Source: Pseudohoeflea suaedae
GTDB taxonomy: Bacteria; Pseudomonadota; Alphaproteobacteria; Rhizobiales; Rhizobiaceae
Assembly (NCBI RefSeq): GCF_004354915.1
Contig: NZ_SMSI01000002.1
Span: forward strand, 62,001-126,000
Direction of reading: 5' to 3'
DNA length: 64,000 nt
Shown: positions 17,701 to 23,896 of the stretch, piece by piece
Layout of the letters: every line of letters begins with the position of its first letter
Numbering within the stretch: the stretch's first letter is position 1
Made by a program: the position numbers and the translations under genes
Notes under the pieces: model-generated
Told to the model about the DNA's origin: nothing
The model's database searches: none
Seen by the model: only the letters and a program-made list of their open reading frames with translations

Positions 17701-17935
17701 AGGCGATGCCACCAACATAAATATTACCGTCCGGCCGAAAGGCACTGGTGTCGTGCGGCTTCAGGACAGCTCCGGCAATACAAAAGTGCAAGTCAACGCC
17801 AGTGGCGTGGGCTTTTATGGAACTAATCCGCAGGCTAAGCCGACCATAACCGGGTCAAAAGGGGGAAATGCCGCGTTGGCCGACTTGCTTACAAAACTGG
17901 CAGCGCTTGGGCTTATTACAGATGGCACGACGTAA
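14711..17935 (+). CDS. Tailspike/tail fibre with collagen-like repeats and pectate-lyase-like domain
   Basis: A 1074-residue receptor-binding protein. Residues 1-100 form an N-terminal head region (VTNGSATVTGTLTSFQASLV). Two collagen-like Gly-X-Y stretches occur at about 245-268 (GADGADGVDGIDG) and about 294-312 (GADGADGVDGAPG). Residues about 565-900 start with INVKYFGATGDGTTDDSAAI, the classic opening of the pectate lyase 3 / right-handed beta-helix domain used by phage tailspikes that bind or cut surface polysaccharides. The C-terminus has a short beta module and a predicted trimerising coiled coil (AALADLLTKLAALGLI). Substrate cannot be inferred. The next gene is an acetyltransferase that could modify the same polysaccharide. 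Confidence 0.85.
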   Translation: MTQYVTGGTIAVTNGSATVTGTLTSFQASLVAESSVLYVDTGSDIVPLPIASVESDTSLTLVKPYPGTTDSGLDYVIGRAEAIQQQTALNANKIAILLDNLPVHSTFGKSFDQAPDAEAGRAILGFAGSYTFAFDDGTTMADPGAGTWRANNSTLGSATAIGISALDANGDDQSDFLVSRFLSTSTHKCRIVIAEGGVTTEVLATAITDNGDWLQITLDDATWENAASMALADEDACVFRFAERGDAGEDGADGADGVDGIDGLGWTGGAYNAGTGVVTFASDDGLGFSTGDLRGADGADGADGVDGAPGSSDVVGTSTTSLAIGTGTKTFTIAETNRGWGLGARLRAASDADGANFMEGVVTAYSGTTLELNVDIVGGSGTLADWTINLAGEPGSVAVASVNGQTGVVVLAASDVGAAPYVSTRTALKALDGAVDPFAIFGGSVWEWDASDLSSVLTPSSVTTTAVNSTTETATSTAHGLTTGTSVYPTTSVNGLTAEQFYYIIRVDADNFKLATSFANACAGTAVDLTGTTNFTVKKHVDPIGGVYVSPDVDGAGGAWVRRGSEEINVKYFGATGDGTTDDSAAINAAAAYLKSQISALTTEQWAPVIRFPPAIYRIENTVDLTGIKANSWGIRGAGATIRVAVNGGPGLDFYGSRYYNIEGIEIDGDDIDVPTYGIQAGSVVAAGDNVGEFLFSNVLFNGQFSRAGYYAFGPEVCTYLHCRFYNRYNNSSARSVIQDAANLEDVTSAFIESDHPSPSFHSFNEAIFIGCDFRKQVTGSPIEYMGEGYSNHKFIGCYAASPDGPAIVLTDVQFHKGWGLDLNFENGTDLIYINNDNEELLVDGLRFNSPGGTYTGSVINTSGVANTVTMSNVHLNCGSPRNIAGRIFGTGTSSSPGRMLVTGVIEWATSSLNGDIDLSNCNFNGQVYTPRSETFGAHANAGSYEWIKGPVSSDARIRTLKGYFRVFGSGDSGSPGSYLELRGANSGSSDVGLYAGGDATNINITVRPKGTGVVRLQDSSGNTKVQVNASGVGFYGTNPQAKPTITGSKGGNAALADLLTKLAALGLITDGTT

Positions 17936-18018
17936 CGCGTACAGTTGAGAGGTTTTGACCTTGAAACTAGAGTTCGGTAGCCTCGTGAAGGCGTACTGAA
18001 TTCTGGCGAGGTCGAATT

Positions 18019-18705
18019 ATGTCGAAGCATTTAGTAACCGTCGTTAGCCGCCCGCCGGAAGGCCAAGGTGATAAGTTCTGGGCTGAACCGCCATCTCGCA
18101 CCGCGAAGGACATAAGGTGGGACACACCTGTGACGGTGGGCGCCTTTTCAATGTTGCACGGGCCTGGCTTGGTGGCGCATGCAACAATTGGGAGGTACTG
18201 CTCAATCGCGCCTGGATCAGTAATAGGTTCAAATGAACATGCCATGGAGTGGCTTTCAACCAGTTCATTGGTCGAGAACCCAAACTTGTTTGACTGGCAT
18301 CGGCAACTTTCTGGAAGGGAAGGCCCAATACGGCACTTCGACGCTGCACTTCCGCACACCAGCATCGGCAATGATGTGTGGATCGGATACGGGGCCTTCA
18401 TCCGCAGCGGCGTGACGGTGGGCGACGGGGCGGTCATTGGCGGCATGGCGAACGTCATCCACGATGTGCCGCCATATGCAATCGTTGTCGGGAACCCGGC
18501 ACGCGTTGTCCGCTACAGGTTTTCAGAAGACATTATCGAGCTTTTGCTCAAGACCAAGTGGTGGCGCTTTTCAATCGCCGATCTCAGCGGCTTCGATCTG
18601 ACCAACCCAAAGCATGCCTGCGAGCAGATCATCATGGCCGAGGCCGAAGATCTTCTGCACCCGTTCAATCCCGGCATGGTTCGCGCTGATCATCTGGCGC
18701 GATAG
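18019..18705 (+). CDS. CatB-related O-acetyltransferase (hexapeptide repeat)
   Basis: A 228-residue left-handed beta-helix acyltransferase of the CatB/xenobiotic acetyltransferase type. Hexapeptide turns are visible at VGAFSMLHGPGLVAHATIGRY and at TSIGNDVWIGYGAFIRSGVT followed by VGDGAVIGGMANVIHDVPPY. The family tail VVGNPARVVRYRFSEDIIELLLKTKWW contains the conserved GNPA. A catalytic His is likely in SNEHAMEW. It uses acetyl-CoA to acetylate a hydroxyl group. It is placed between tailspike and lysis genes, so a role in altering the host surface polysaccharide (receptor masking or lysogenic conversion) is a reasonable inference. Antibiotic resistance is less likely in this context. Confidence 0.78.
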   Translation: MSKHLVTVVSRPPEGQGDKFWAEPPSRTAKDIRWDTPVTVGAFSMLHGPGLVAHATIGRYCSIAPGSVIGSNEHAMEWLSTSSLVENPNLFDWHRQLSGREGPIRHFDAALPHTSIGNDVWIGYGAFIRSGVTVGDGAVIGGMANVIHDVPPYAIVVGNPARVVRYRFSEDIIELLLKTKWWRFSIADLSGFDLTNPKHACEQIIMAEAEDLLHPFNPGMVRADHLAR

Positions 18706-18757
18706 CGCCGCATCCAGTGACGCCCTGATGGGCTGAACTTCACCACAGGAGAAAGAC

Positions 18758-18952
18758 ATGCGCGCAATATTCGCATTTCTTTCCCAAGTCTTGAGCGTGG
18801 CAACTGGCGGCGAATGGGGATCGTATCTCTGCGTCCGCGCTGCGAAGCGGTGGGGCTGCCAATGTCGGCTCTGCCGCTTCGTTAATTGGGCGCTTTCCGA
18901 AACACGCCATTGCGAGACAATTGTCCGGTGGTGGGACTCCCAAAACAAATAG
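18758..18952 (+). CDS. Small cysteine-rich protein before the endolysin
   Basis: A 64-residue ORF with a strong ribosome site (ACAGGAGAAAGAC before ATG). It has a hydrophobic start (AIFAFLSQVLSVATGG) and a Cys-rich middle (YLCVRAAKRWGCQCRLCRFVNW). It lies seven bases upstream of the endolysin gene, whose expression it probably precedes in the same mRNA. No family recognised; a small lysis or membrane role is possible. Confidence 0.5.
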   Translation: MRAIFAFLSQVLSVATGGEWGSYLCVRAAKRWGCQCRLCRFVNWALSETRHCETIVRWWDSQNK

Positions 18953-18959
18953 GTGATTT

Positions 18960-19697
18960 ATGAACCGCAAGGCGTTTTTTGACGCAGTGCGGCCGATGTT
19001 CGGCGGCGGGCTTTCGCAAAGCCAGGTCAATGGACTCAATCGGCTGCTCGATACATGGGAAAAATACTACGCGGCCACCGACTGCGTAGAGGAGTTGGCT
19101 TACAATCTGGCAACTTCATTCCATGAAACAGGCCGGACCATGCAGCCGATCACGGAGCGCGGCGGGCGTTCGTATTTCAACAAGTACGAGCCAGGAACGC
19201 GACTCGGCAAGATTCTTGGCAATACGCAAAAGGGCGACGGCTACCGCTATCGCGGCGAGGGCGACGTCCAGAATACAGGCCGCGCGAATGCCGCAAAGGC
19301 GACCAAGCGGCTCAACCAGGTTTTCGGGCTTGGCGTCGATCTGGTCGCAAATCCCGGAAAGCGCGGCGACCCGTTCATTTCGGCGCATTCGCTTTTTCTG
19401 GGCAACCGCGAAGGCTGGTGGACAGGCAAAAAGCTTGGCGACTACATCCGCCCTGGCAAGGCCGATTACAAGAACGCAAGGCGTGTCGTGAATGGCCTCG
19501 ACAAGGCCGCACTGATTGCCGGTTACGCGATCAAGTTCGAGCGCGCGCTGCGCGGCGCGGATTACGGGCGACTTCCCGTAAAGGAAGAAACGCACGCAAA
19601 GGCGCCCAAAACTCCCGATCAGGAAGCCGCGAACTCTAAGGGCATCATGTCGGCAATCATCGACTTTTTTGTCAAGCTATTGAGGGGCGGAAAATGA
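18960..19697 (+). CDS. Endolysin, glycoside hydrolase 19-like
   Basis: A 245-residue lysozyme/chitinase-like endolysin that degrades peptidoglycan at the end of infection. The GH19-like core has ELAYNLATSFHETGRTMQPI, with the likely catalytic Glu in FHETG. YRYRGEGDVQNTGRANAAKA follows, then GWWTGKKLGDYI. No signal peptide is present at the N-terminus (MNRKAFFDAVRPMF), so export depends on the holin. The C-terminal about 20 residues are hydrophobic/amphipathic (IMSAIIDFFVKLLRGG), which is unusual and might serve as a membrane-associating tail. It starts the lysis cassette and overlaps the following small gene (ATGA). Confidence 0.8.
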   Translation: MNRKAFFDAVRPMFGGGLSQSQVNGLNRLLDTWEKYYAATDCVEELAYNLATSFHETGRTMQPITERGGRSYFNKYEPGTRLGKILGNTQKGDGYRYRGEGDVQNTGRANAAKATKRLNQVFGLGVDLVANPGKRGDPFISAHSLFLGNREGWWTGKKLGDYIRPGKADYKNARRVVNGLDKAALIAGYAIKFERALRGADYGRLPVKEETHAKAPKTPDQEAANSKGIMSAIIDFFVKLLRGGK

Positions 19698-19864
19698 AAA
19701 AGTACCGCAAGCTAATCGCGGCGATTATGGGCGTTTCGGCGCTTATGGCGCTGCGCTATTTTGATGTCCAGGTCCTCGGCCTGGATTCCGTCGTGCTCGA
19801 TCTGATCGTCTCCTCATTAACCGCGTTCGGCGTCTATCAAGCAAAGAACGAGGTGGAATCATGA
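19694..19864 (+). CDS. Small membrane protein in lysis cassette (holin-like candidate)
   Basis: A 56-residue ORF whose ATG overlaps the endolysin stop and whose TGA overlaps the next ATG. The product has a basic N-terminus (MKKYRKL), a hydrophobic segment (IAAIMGVSALMAL) and a second hydrophobic stretch (VVLDLIVSSLTAFGVY). Small two-segment membrane proteins directly after an endolysin are often holins or antiholins. The double ATGA overlap strongly supports that it is translated. Confidence 0.55.
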   Translation: MKKYRKLIAAIMGVSALMALRYFDVQVLGLDSVVLDLIVSSLTAFGVYQAKNEVES

Positions 19865-20049
19865 CGGGCCTAGTCGCTTTTTCGTTACTCGTCGCGGCCG
19901 CCGGCTCTTGCATCGGCTTATTTTCATATCTCGCCGCGCTCCACACAACCGTCCCGGCTAGAGGAAGGCCGGCCGGAGTGGTTATCGGTGGCGTTATGGT
20001 CGCAGGCGGTCTTCTGTCCGCCTGCGGACTCTGGGCTGCTGGCGTCTGA
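19861..20049 (+). CDS. Small two-TM membrane protein in lysis cassette
   Basis: A 62-residue protein with two transmembrane segments (LVAFSLLVAAAGSCIGLFSYL and VVIGGVMVAGGLLSACGLW) joined by a short basic loop (RGRPAG). It is embedded in a run of overlapping genes (ATGA with the previous, TGATG with the next). A class II holin or holin partner is plausible from size and topology, but no specific family is recognised. Confidence 0.55.
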   Translation: MTGLVAFSLLVAAAGSCIGLFSYLAALHTTVPARGRPAGVVIGGVMVAGGLLSACGLWAAGV

Positions 20050-20459
20050 TGTGGACGGCAATTATACGCTGGATCACAGGCGATCTCGTCGGACAGCTTG
20101 CCGATGCCTACAAGACGGCGCGTGAGGGCGAAACAGAAGACAAGCGCATTGCCGCCACGGTTCAAATAAAATCGATCGAGGCCGCAATGGCTTCGCGCGC
20201 CGAGTCGGCATCTGTTATCAAAGAGGGGATGCAGCACAAAGCATTCTGGATCCCCTGGCTGATCGTTTCCGTTCCTGCTTCGATGTGGGCCGGGTGGGGC
20301 TACATGGATAGCCTGTTCAACGGCGCTCTTCCTGACGTCGCGGCACTCCCGCCGCAGCTCAAAGAATATGCCGACATCGTGTTCGCCAATATCTTCTACA
20401 CCGGCGCTGGCATGGGTGCGGCGCAAACAATATCCGCCGCCCTTCGCGCACGCAAATGA
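20049..20459 (+). CDS. 3TM holin (GTA-release type)
   Basis: A 136-residue protein matching the three-TM holin family used for gene transfer agent and prophage release. It has an N-terminal amphipathic part (WTAIIRWITGDLVGQLADAYKTA) and a charged Lys/Glu stretch. Hydrophobic segments follow at about residues 68-90 (AFWIPWLIVSVPASMWAGWGYMD) and about 112-130 (IVFANIFYTGAGMGAAQTIS). It would open the inner membrane so that the endolysin can reach the wall. It completes the lysis cassette. Confidence 0.75.
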   Translation: MWTAIIRWITGDLVGQLADAYKTAREGETEDKRIAATVQIKSIEAAMASRAESASVIKEGMQHKAFWIPWLIVSVPASMWAGWGYMDSLFNGALPDVAALPPQLKEYADIVFANIFYTGAGMGAAQTISAALRARK

Positions 20460-20464
20460 ATAGC

Positions 20465-20497
20465 GTGGCGGCCCGATTGTGAGGGTCGAGCCGCCAC
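20465..20497 (+). promoter_or_regulatory. Inverted repeat after the holin gene
   Basis: A perfect 8-bp inverted repeat (GTGGCGGC / GCCGCCAC) with a 17-base loop starts six bases after the holin stop codon. No U-tract follows, so it is more likely an mRNA stabiliser or a protein-binding site than an intrinsic terminator. Confidence 0.35.
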
Positions 20498-20525
20498 TAC
20501 CAACCGAACCTGTCAGGAGGCTCAA

Positions 20526-20570
20526 TTGGCCCCAAAGCGTAACGCATTCGGAAGCGACGCACCATCATGA
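20526..20570 (+). CDS. Possible 14-residue leader ORF
   Basis: A TTG codon at 20526 lies six bases after a consensus CAGGAGG (20514-20520). It opens a 14-codon frame ending in TGA at 20568-20570, which overlaps the ATG of the next gene (ATGA). The next gene lacks its own good ribosome site, so this tiny ORF may exist to couple its translation. Confidence 0.3.
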   Translation: MAPKRNAFGSDAPS

Positions 20571-20935
20571 ATAATATAACAGTCGAGGGCGTAACCTTCG
20601 TCTTGCTCATACTGGGCTTCATCAGCGGCGTCTGGTGGCGGGTAGAGGGTAGGATCAAGGAGGAAACCAAAGAGGCGAGGGACGCGGCCGCGAAGGCGTC
20701 AGGTGATGCCATGGAGGCCGCCGCCAAGGCAGCTGTCCGCGCCGAGGTCAATAGTCAGATGATCGCCGAGCACCGTCTGCACGTCGCCGAAACCTATATG
20801 ACCAAGCAAGGGTTGCGGGAGGTGCGGGATGAAATCATCACCGCCGTCGCCGGGATAAAGGCCGACTTCAAGCACCTTAACGAGCGCCTGGACAGGCTGC
20901 ACGACGCGCCACCTAAACGAATTCGATCGACGTAA
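20567..20935 (+). CDS. Membrane-anchored coiled-coil protein (spanin-like candidate)
   Basis: A 122-residue protein with one N-terminal membrane segment (GVTFVLLILGFISGVWW) and a long periplasmic-type helical part. That part is rich in Lys, Glu and Ala (EETKEARDAAAKASGDAMEAAAKAA, then a C-terminal coiled coil around IKADFKHLNERLDRLHD). The topology (N-in anchor plus coiled coil) fits an inner-membrane spanin subunit, and it is the last gene of the lysis cassette before a terminator. No outer-membrane lipoprotein partner was seen nested in it, so the spanin call is tentative. Confidence 0.55.
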   Translation: MNNITVEGVTFVLLILGFISGVWWRVEGRIKEETKEARDAAAKASGDAMEAAAKAAVRAEVNSQMIAEHRLHVAETYMTKQGLREVRDEIITAVAGIKADFKHLNERLDRLHDAPPKRIRST

Positions 20936-20941
20936 AAGCAC

Positions 20942-20971
20942 GCCCCGCCCTAACCGGCGGGGCCTTTTTTT
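20942..20971 (+). terminator. Intrinsic terminator at end of late operon
   Basis: GCCCCGCC pairs with GGCGGGGC (20942-20949 and 20956-20963), six-base loop, followed by seven T. It closes the head-tail-lysis transcription unit. Confidence 0.88.
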
Positions 20972-20999
20972 GTGCCTTGATTCCGGCGATACAATTAAA

Positions 21000-21030
21000 G
21001 CTTGACAAATTTGTTAAGTTAACGCTATGT
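21000..21030 (+). promoter_or_regulatory. Operator-promoter, copy 1 of a 30-bp repeat
   Basis: TTGACA (21002-21007) and CTATGT (21025-21030) are separated by 17 bases, an alphaproteobacterial housekeeping-type promoter. The -35 and spacer carry an imperfect palindrome, TTGACAAA/TTTGTTAA (21002-21017), with a perfect ACAAATTTGT core. It overlaps a second palindrome, GTTAAGTTAAC (21013-21023). The 30 bases 21000-21029 are repeated exactly at 26937-26966. This looks like the binding site of a phage repressor controlling the protease gene 36 bases downstream. Confidence 0.7.
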
Positions 21031-21065
21031 TGCAAGAGTACCAAACACCACAAGGAGAGACGGGA

Positions 21066-21773
21066 ATGAGACGCATTTTCATTGCAGCATTCGCCGCGAT
21101 CGCGGCATTCACCATGCCGGCGCTTGCGGCGTCCGACATCCAGACGGAAATTCTCAGTCATACGGTACAGATCAACCACAGTTGCAGCGGTACCATCATC
21201 TGGTCCAACCGCGACAAGAAGACCGGCGACGTCGGCACTTACGTCCTGACTGCCAAGCACTGCGTTCGCGGCGAGAGCCAGAATGAATCAGTCGTAGACA
21301 TTCCCGTCTACCAGAAAAACCGCGTGGTGAAACGCGACAGTTATATCGCCGAAGTCTACCACGTCTCTTCTAATCGCGATTTGGCTCTTTTGAAGCTTCT
21401 GGATACGCAGACATTTTTCCCTGTCACGGCCGCCGTAGCTGGCGACGATATCGATATCGAAATGGGCGACCCTGTTATCGCCGCAGGTTATCCCGCATCG
21501 ATCGGGCTGACGTTCACGCGCGGCGACTTCATTGCTGTCGAGTACAACGAACTTCCGACATCTAGTGCAGATTTTTACAGGGCCACCGTCAACATCGCGG
21601 GGGGGAGCTCTGGCGGCGGTCTGTTCCGCAAGTCTGCTGATGGCGGAAAGTTCGAGCTTATCGGCGTCACCACAGCAATGCGAACAGACGCTGACTTCAT
21701 GAGTCTCTACACAACTGCGCCTGACATTTACGCTTTTCTTGGTGTTGCGCTTCCTGAGTCTGTCGGGCGCTAA
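21066..21773 (+). CDS. Secreted trypsin-like serine protease (prophage moron)
   Basis: A 235-residue exported serine protease. The signal peptide is clear (MRRIFIAAFAAIAAFTMPALAA). The catalytic triad is visible as His in LTAKHC, Asp in SNRDLALLKL and Ser in GGSSGGGLF, in trypsin-fold order. A Cys pair (NHSCSG and AKHC) frames the active-site His, as usual. There is no PDZ domain, so it is not a DegP-type chaperone-protease. The ATG at 21066 has AAGGAGAGACGGGA upstream. The gene has its own operator-promoter and follows a terminator, so it is transcribed independently of lytic genes. That is the layout of a lysogenic-conversion gene, acting in periplasm or medium. Substrate unknown. Confidence 0.8.
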   Translation: MRRIFIAAFAAIAAFTMPALAASDIQTEILSHTVQINHSCSGTIIWSNRDKKTGDVGTYVLTAKHCVRGESQNESVVDIPVYQKNRVVKRDSYIAEVYHVSSNRDLALLKLLDTQTFFPVTAAVAGDDIDIEMGDPVIAAGYPASIGLTFTRGDFIAVEYNELPTSSADFYRATVNIAGGSSGGGLFRKSADGGKFELIGVTTAMRTDADFMSLYTTAPDIYAFLGVALPESVGR

Positions 21774-21816
21774 CGGACAGCCGGGCGCGAATGCCCGCAT
21801 ATTCTTGGAGGGTAGC

Positions 21817-22056
21817 ATGGAACTCTTTCTGACAATTTTGGCCTGGTATGCGTGCGGTCTGGTCGGGTCTGCGCTGGCCGTTGAGTTTTCGTTTCGGCGC
21901 AGGGGGTTCGATATAGATATCAGCCTGCTTGTTTGCGTGGCGCTGCTTGCCGCGCTCGGCCCCTTGAACATGCTTGTCGGGGCGTTTTTCACATTCACTT
22001 ACTTCATTAGTGGCTTTGTCGATTTCGACCGCGTCATCTTAAAGGCGCGCAAATGA
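21817..22056 (+). CDS. Small multi-TM membrane protein
   Basis: A 79-residue protein with TTGGAGGGTAGC before the ATG. Two or three hydrophobic segments are evident (LFLTILAWYACGLVGSALAV; LLVCVALLAALGPLNMLVGAFF; TYFISGFV). It opens a string of overlapping short membrane-protein genes (to 22,410) downstream of the protease and probably on the same transcript. Function unknown. Confidence 0.5.
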   Translation: MELFLTILAWYACGLVGSALAVEFSFRRRGFDIDISLLVCVALLAALGPLNMLVGAFFTFTYFISGFVDFDRVILKARK

Positions 22057-22247
22057 CCAAGATAAAGCGAGCCATTGCGGAATCGGTAAGCGCATTATTG
22101 GATTTGCTGGCGCTTCTCGTGTTCTGCATCGCCATGGTGCTTTGGGCTGCATCTGCTTTTGTAGATACGTCTGTCACGCTAATTCAAGCCTTGGTCAATT
22201 CGATATTTTCTGTCGCTGTGCGAGTTCGCATGTGGGGCAATCGATGA
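22053..22247 (+). CDS. Small membrane protein
   Basis: A 64-residue protein overlapping the previous gene by ATGA. A long hydrophobic segment (LLDLLALLVFCIAMVLWAASAFV) follows a basic N-terminus (MTKIKRAIAES), and the C-terminus is basic. Its TGA overlaps the next ATG. Function unknown; the chained overlaps support expression. Confidence 0.5.
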   Translation: MTKIKRAIAESVSALLDLLALLVFCIAMVLWAASAFVDTSVTLIQALVNSIFSVAVRVRMWGNR

Positions 22248-22345
22248 CCTTCGCTCTCGCCGCTTACGCTACACTGATCGCAGTCGCTTTTGGCTGGCTG
22301 GCGATCGCCGCAACAATCATCAATAAGCCGGAGTCTTCCAGATGA
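22244..22345 (+). CDS. 33-residue single-TM peptide
   Basis: A very short ORF starting in ATGA at the end of the previous gene and ending in ATGA with the next. Almost all of it is one membrane span (TFALAAYATLIAVAFGWLAI). It is believable only because it is an exact link in the overlapping chain. Confidence 0.4.
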   Translation: MTFALAAYATLIAVAFGWLAIAATIINKPESSR

Positions 22346-22410
22346 GAGATATAAAAGCACTGATGTTGGCTGCAGCCATCCTTATTCTCGCCGCTGCGGT
22401 GTTCGCCTAA
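22342..22410 (+). CDS. 22-residue single-TM peptide
   Basis: A tiny ORF, MRDIKALM followed by a pure hydrophobic stretch (LAAAILILAAAVFA). It starts within the stop of the 33-residue peptide and ends in TAATG, sharing a base with the start of the phosphoesterase gene. Either a functional membrane micropeptide or a coupling ORF. Confidence 0.35.
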   Translation: MRDIKALMLAAAILILAAAVFA

Positions 22411-23672
22411 TGGCGCTATCCAGAGAGGAGCTTGAATCCCGCGTCGCCGCTTATCGCGAGCACGGCAGCGGGCGGAAAGCCGCAGAAGCACTCGGCATCG
22501 GCCGCAGCGCGTTCAACGACAGCATTGCTCGGGCTGCATCGCTTGGGCTCATGGGGACAAATCCTGTCTTGCCCGGCTTCCGGCTGACCAAAACGACAGC
22601 CGTTACGAATGCAGACGGCGACGTCGTGCGCGAGTTCATTCAGCAGCGACCCGATATCGGCAGGCAGTTCGAGGCGCCGGAGGGCCATTCCGTCAAGGGC
22701 GTTTCGGCGCTCGTCGACGCAAGTGGCAGAACGATTCAGCAATGGGTCAAGACGCGTGCGGACGCGGAAGACCAGATTGCGAAAATGCGCGCCGCGCTGG
22801 ACGGCCTCAAGGACGAATTGCCGCGCGCATCTCTTGTGCCTGCTCCGGCTTACACGGAAAGCGAGCTTCTAAACCAGTACACGATCACCGACCATCACCT
22901 CGGCGCGCTGGCGTGGGGCGAAGAAACGAGAGCGGGCGACTACGACCTCAAGATCGGCGAGCGGCTTATCCTTGATTGGTTCGCGCAAGCCATCCGGCAG
23001 TCACCGGACGCAGAGCGCGCCGTGTTCGCGCAGTTGGGCGATTTCCTTCATTACGACTCGTTCAAGAGCGTCACGCCGGAACACGGGCACCTGCTCGACA
23101 GCGACAGCCGGTATCCCAAGATGGTGCGGGCGGCCATTCGCATCGTGCGGGCGGTTATCGAAATGCTCCTCGAGAAGCATATGCGCGTTGACGTGATTAT
23201 GTGCGACGCCAACCACGACCCGGCCGGCGAGGTCTGGCTGCGCGAAATGCTTGCGGCCTTCTATGATGACGAGCCGCGCGTCACTGTCGACACCAACCCC
23301 GGAACGTATTCCGTCATCGAGCACGGCGACGTTTCGCTCTTTTACCACCACGGCCATCGACGCGGCATGGCCAAGGTGGATTCGATCCTGGTAGCAAAAT
23401 ACCGAACAATCTACGGCCGCACGCGCATGAGCTATGCACACACTGGCCATAAGCATTCCGACGAGTTGCGCACCACCGACCTGATGAAGGTCGAGCAGCA
23501 CGAAACCCTGGCCGCCCCCGATGCCTACGGATCCAATTGGGTTTCGGGGCGATCGGCGAAGGTCATCACCTATCACAAGAAATACGGCGAAGACGGACGT
23601 GTCGTTCTGTCCGCTGCGCGTGTTCTCGGGCGGGCGGCGAATGACAATGAAGCCGCGAGGGTGGCTGCATGA
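22410..23672 (+). CDS. Calcineurin-like phosphoesterase with N-terminal HTH
   Basis: A 420-residue phage protein. Residues 1-45 look like a small helix-turn-helix (LESRVAAYREHGSGRKAAEALGIGRSAF). Residues about 150-370 carry metallophosphoesterase motifs in order: ITDHHLGA (D-x-H), FAQLGDFLHYD (GD), MCDANHDP (the GNHD-equivalent, with Ala replacing Gly), FYHHGHRRG and YAHTGHKHS (GHxH). Such proteins hydrolyse phosphodiester bonds, often in nucleic acids or nucleotides. Phage members are sometimes mislabelled oxidoreductase. The start at 22410 (TAATG) is chosen because upstream codons in frame would run through the micropeptide. It neighbours other nucleotide-metabolism genes. Confidence 0.65.
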   Translation: MALSREELESRVAAYREHGSGRKAAEALGIGRSAFNDSIARAASLGLMGTNPVLPGFRLTKTTAVTNADGDVVREFIQQRPDIGRQFEAPEGHSVKGVSALVDASGRTIQQWVKTRADAEDQIAKMRAALDGLKDELPRASLVPAPAYTESELLNQYTITDHHLGALAWGEETRAGDYDLKIGERLILDWFAQAIRQSPDAERAVFAQLGDFLHYDSFKSVTPEHGHLLDSDSRYPKMVRAAIRIVRAVIEMLLEKHMRVDVIMCDANHDPAGEVWLREMLAAFYDDEPRVTVDTNPGTYSVIEHGDVSLFYHHGHRRGMAKVDSILVAKYRTIYGRTRMSYAHTGHKHSDELRTTDLMKVEQHETLAAPDAYGSNWVSGRSAKVITYHKKYGEDGRVVLSAARVLGRAANDNEAARVAA

Positions 23673-23866
23673 TCTGGAGCATTAAAAACCGATGGAAGCG
23701 CGCGGCTGTCGCGTGGCTTTTGCTGCCTGTGTTCGCGCTTCTGTACCTCGTGCTGATTGCGCAGCTTTCCGCTGGCGCAATGCTGGCTGTCGCCGCTGAC
23801 ATCAAGGAAAGCGACGGCGAATCTTTCAAGGAATACCTCCGGGCGCTTACCGCGCGCCTGGAATAA
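23669..23866 (+). CDS. Small single-TM protein
   Basis: A 65-residue protein overlapping the previous stop by ATGA, with a basic N-terminus (MIWSIKNRWKRA). One transmembrane helix (AWLLLPVFALLYLVLIAQLSAG) is followed by an acidic short tail (ADIKESDGESFKEYLRALT). Type II membrane topology is expected. Function unknown. Confidence 0.5.
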   Translation: MIWSIKNRWKRAAVAWLLLPVFALLYLVLIAQLSAGAMLAVAADIKESDGESFKEYLRALTARLE

Positions 23867-23896
23867 CCACCACACCACAAACAGGAGAGACTGGCA

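Noticed and set aside
18019-18705. Chloramphenicol-type antibiotic resistance gene
   Set aside because: The fold family includes CatB, but sequence alone cannot assign drug specificity, and the tailspike context favours a polysaccharide substrate.
1-20935. A gene transfer agent cluster instead of a prophage
   Set aside because: Tail genes resemble GTA proteins, but a tailspike, acetyltransferase, homing endonuclease, nucleotide-metabolism genes and a tRNA attachment site are typical of a temperate phage.
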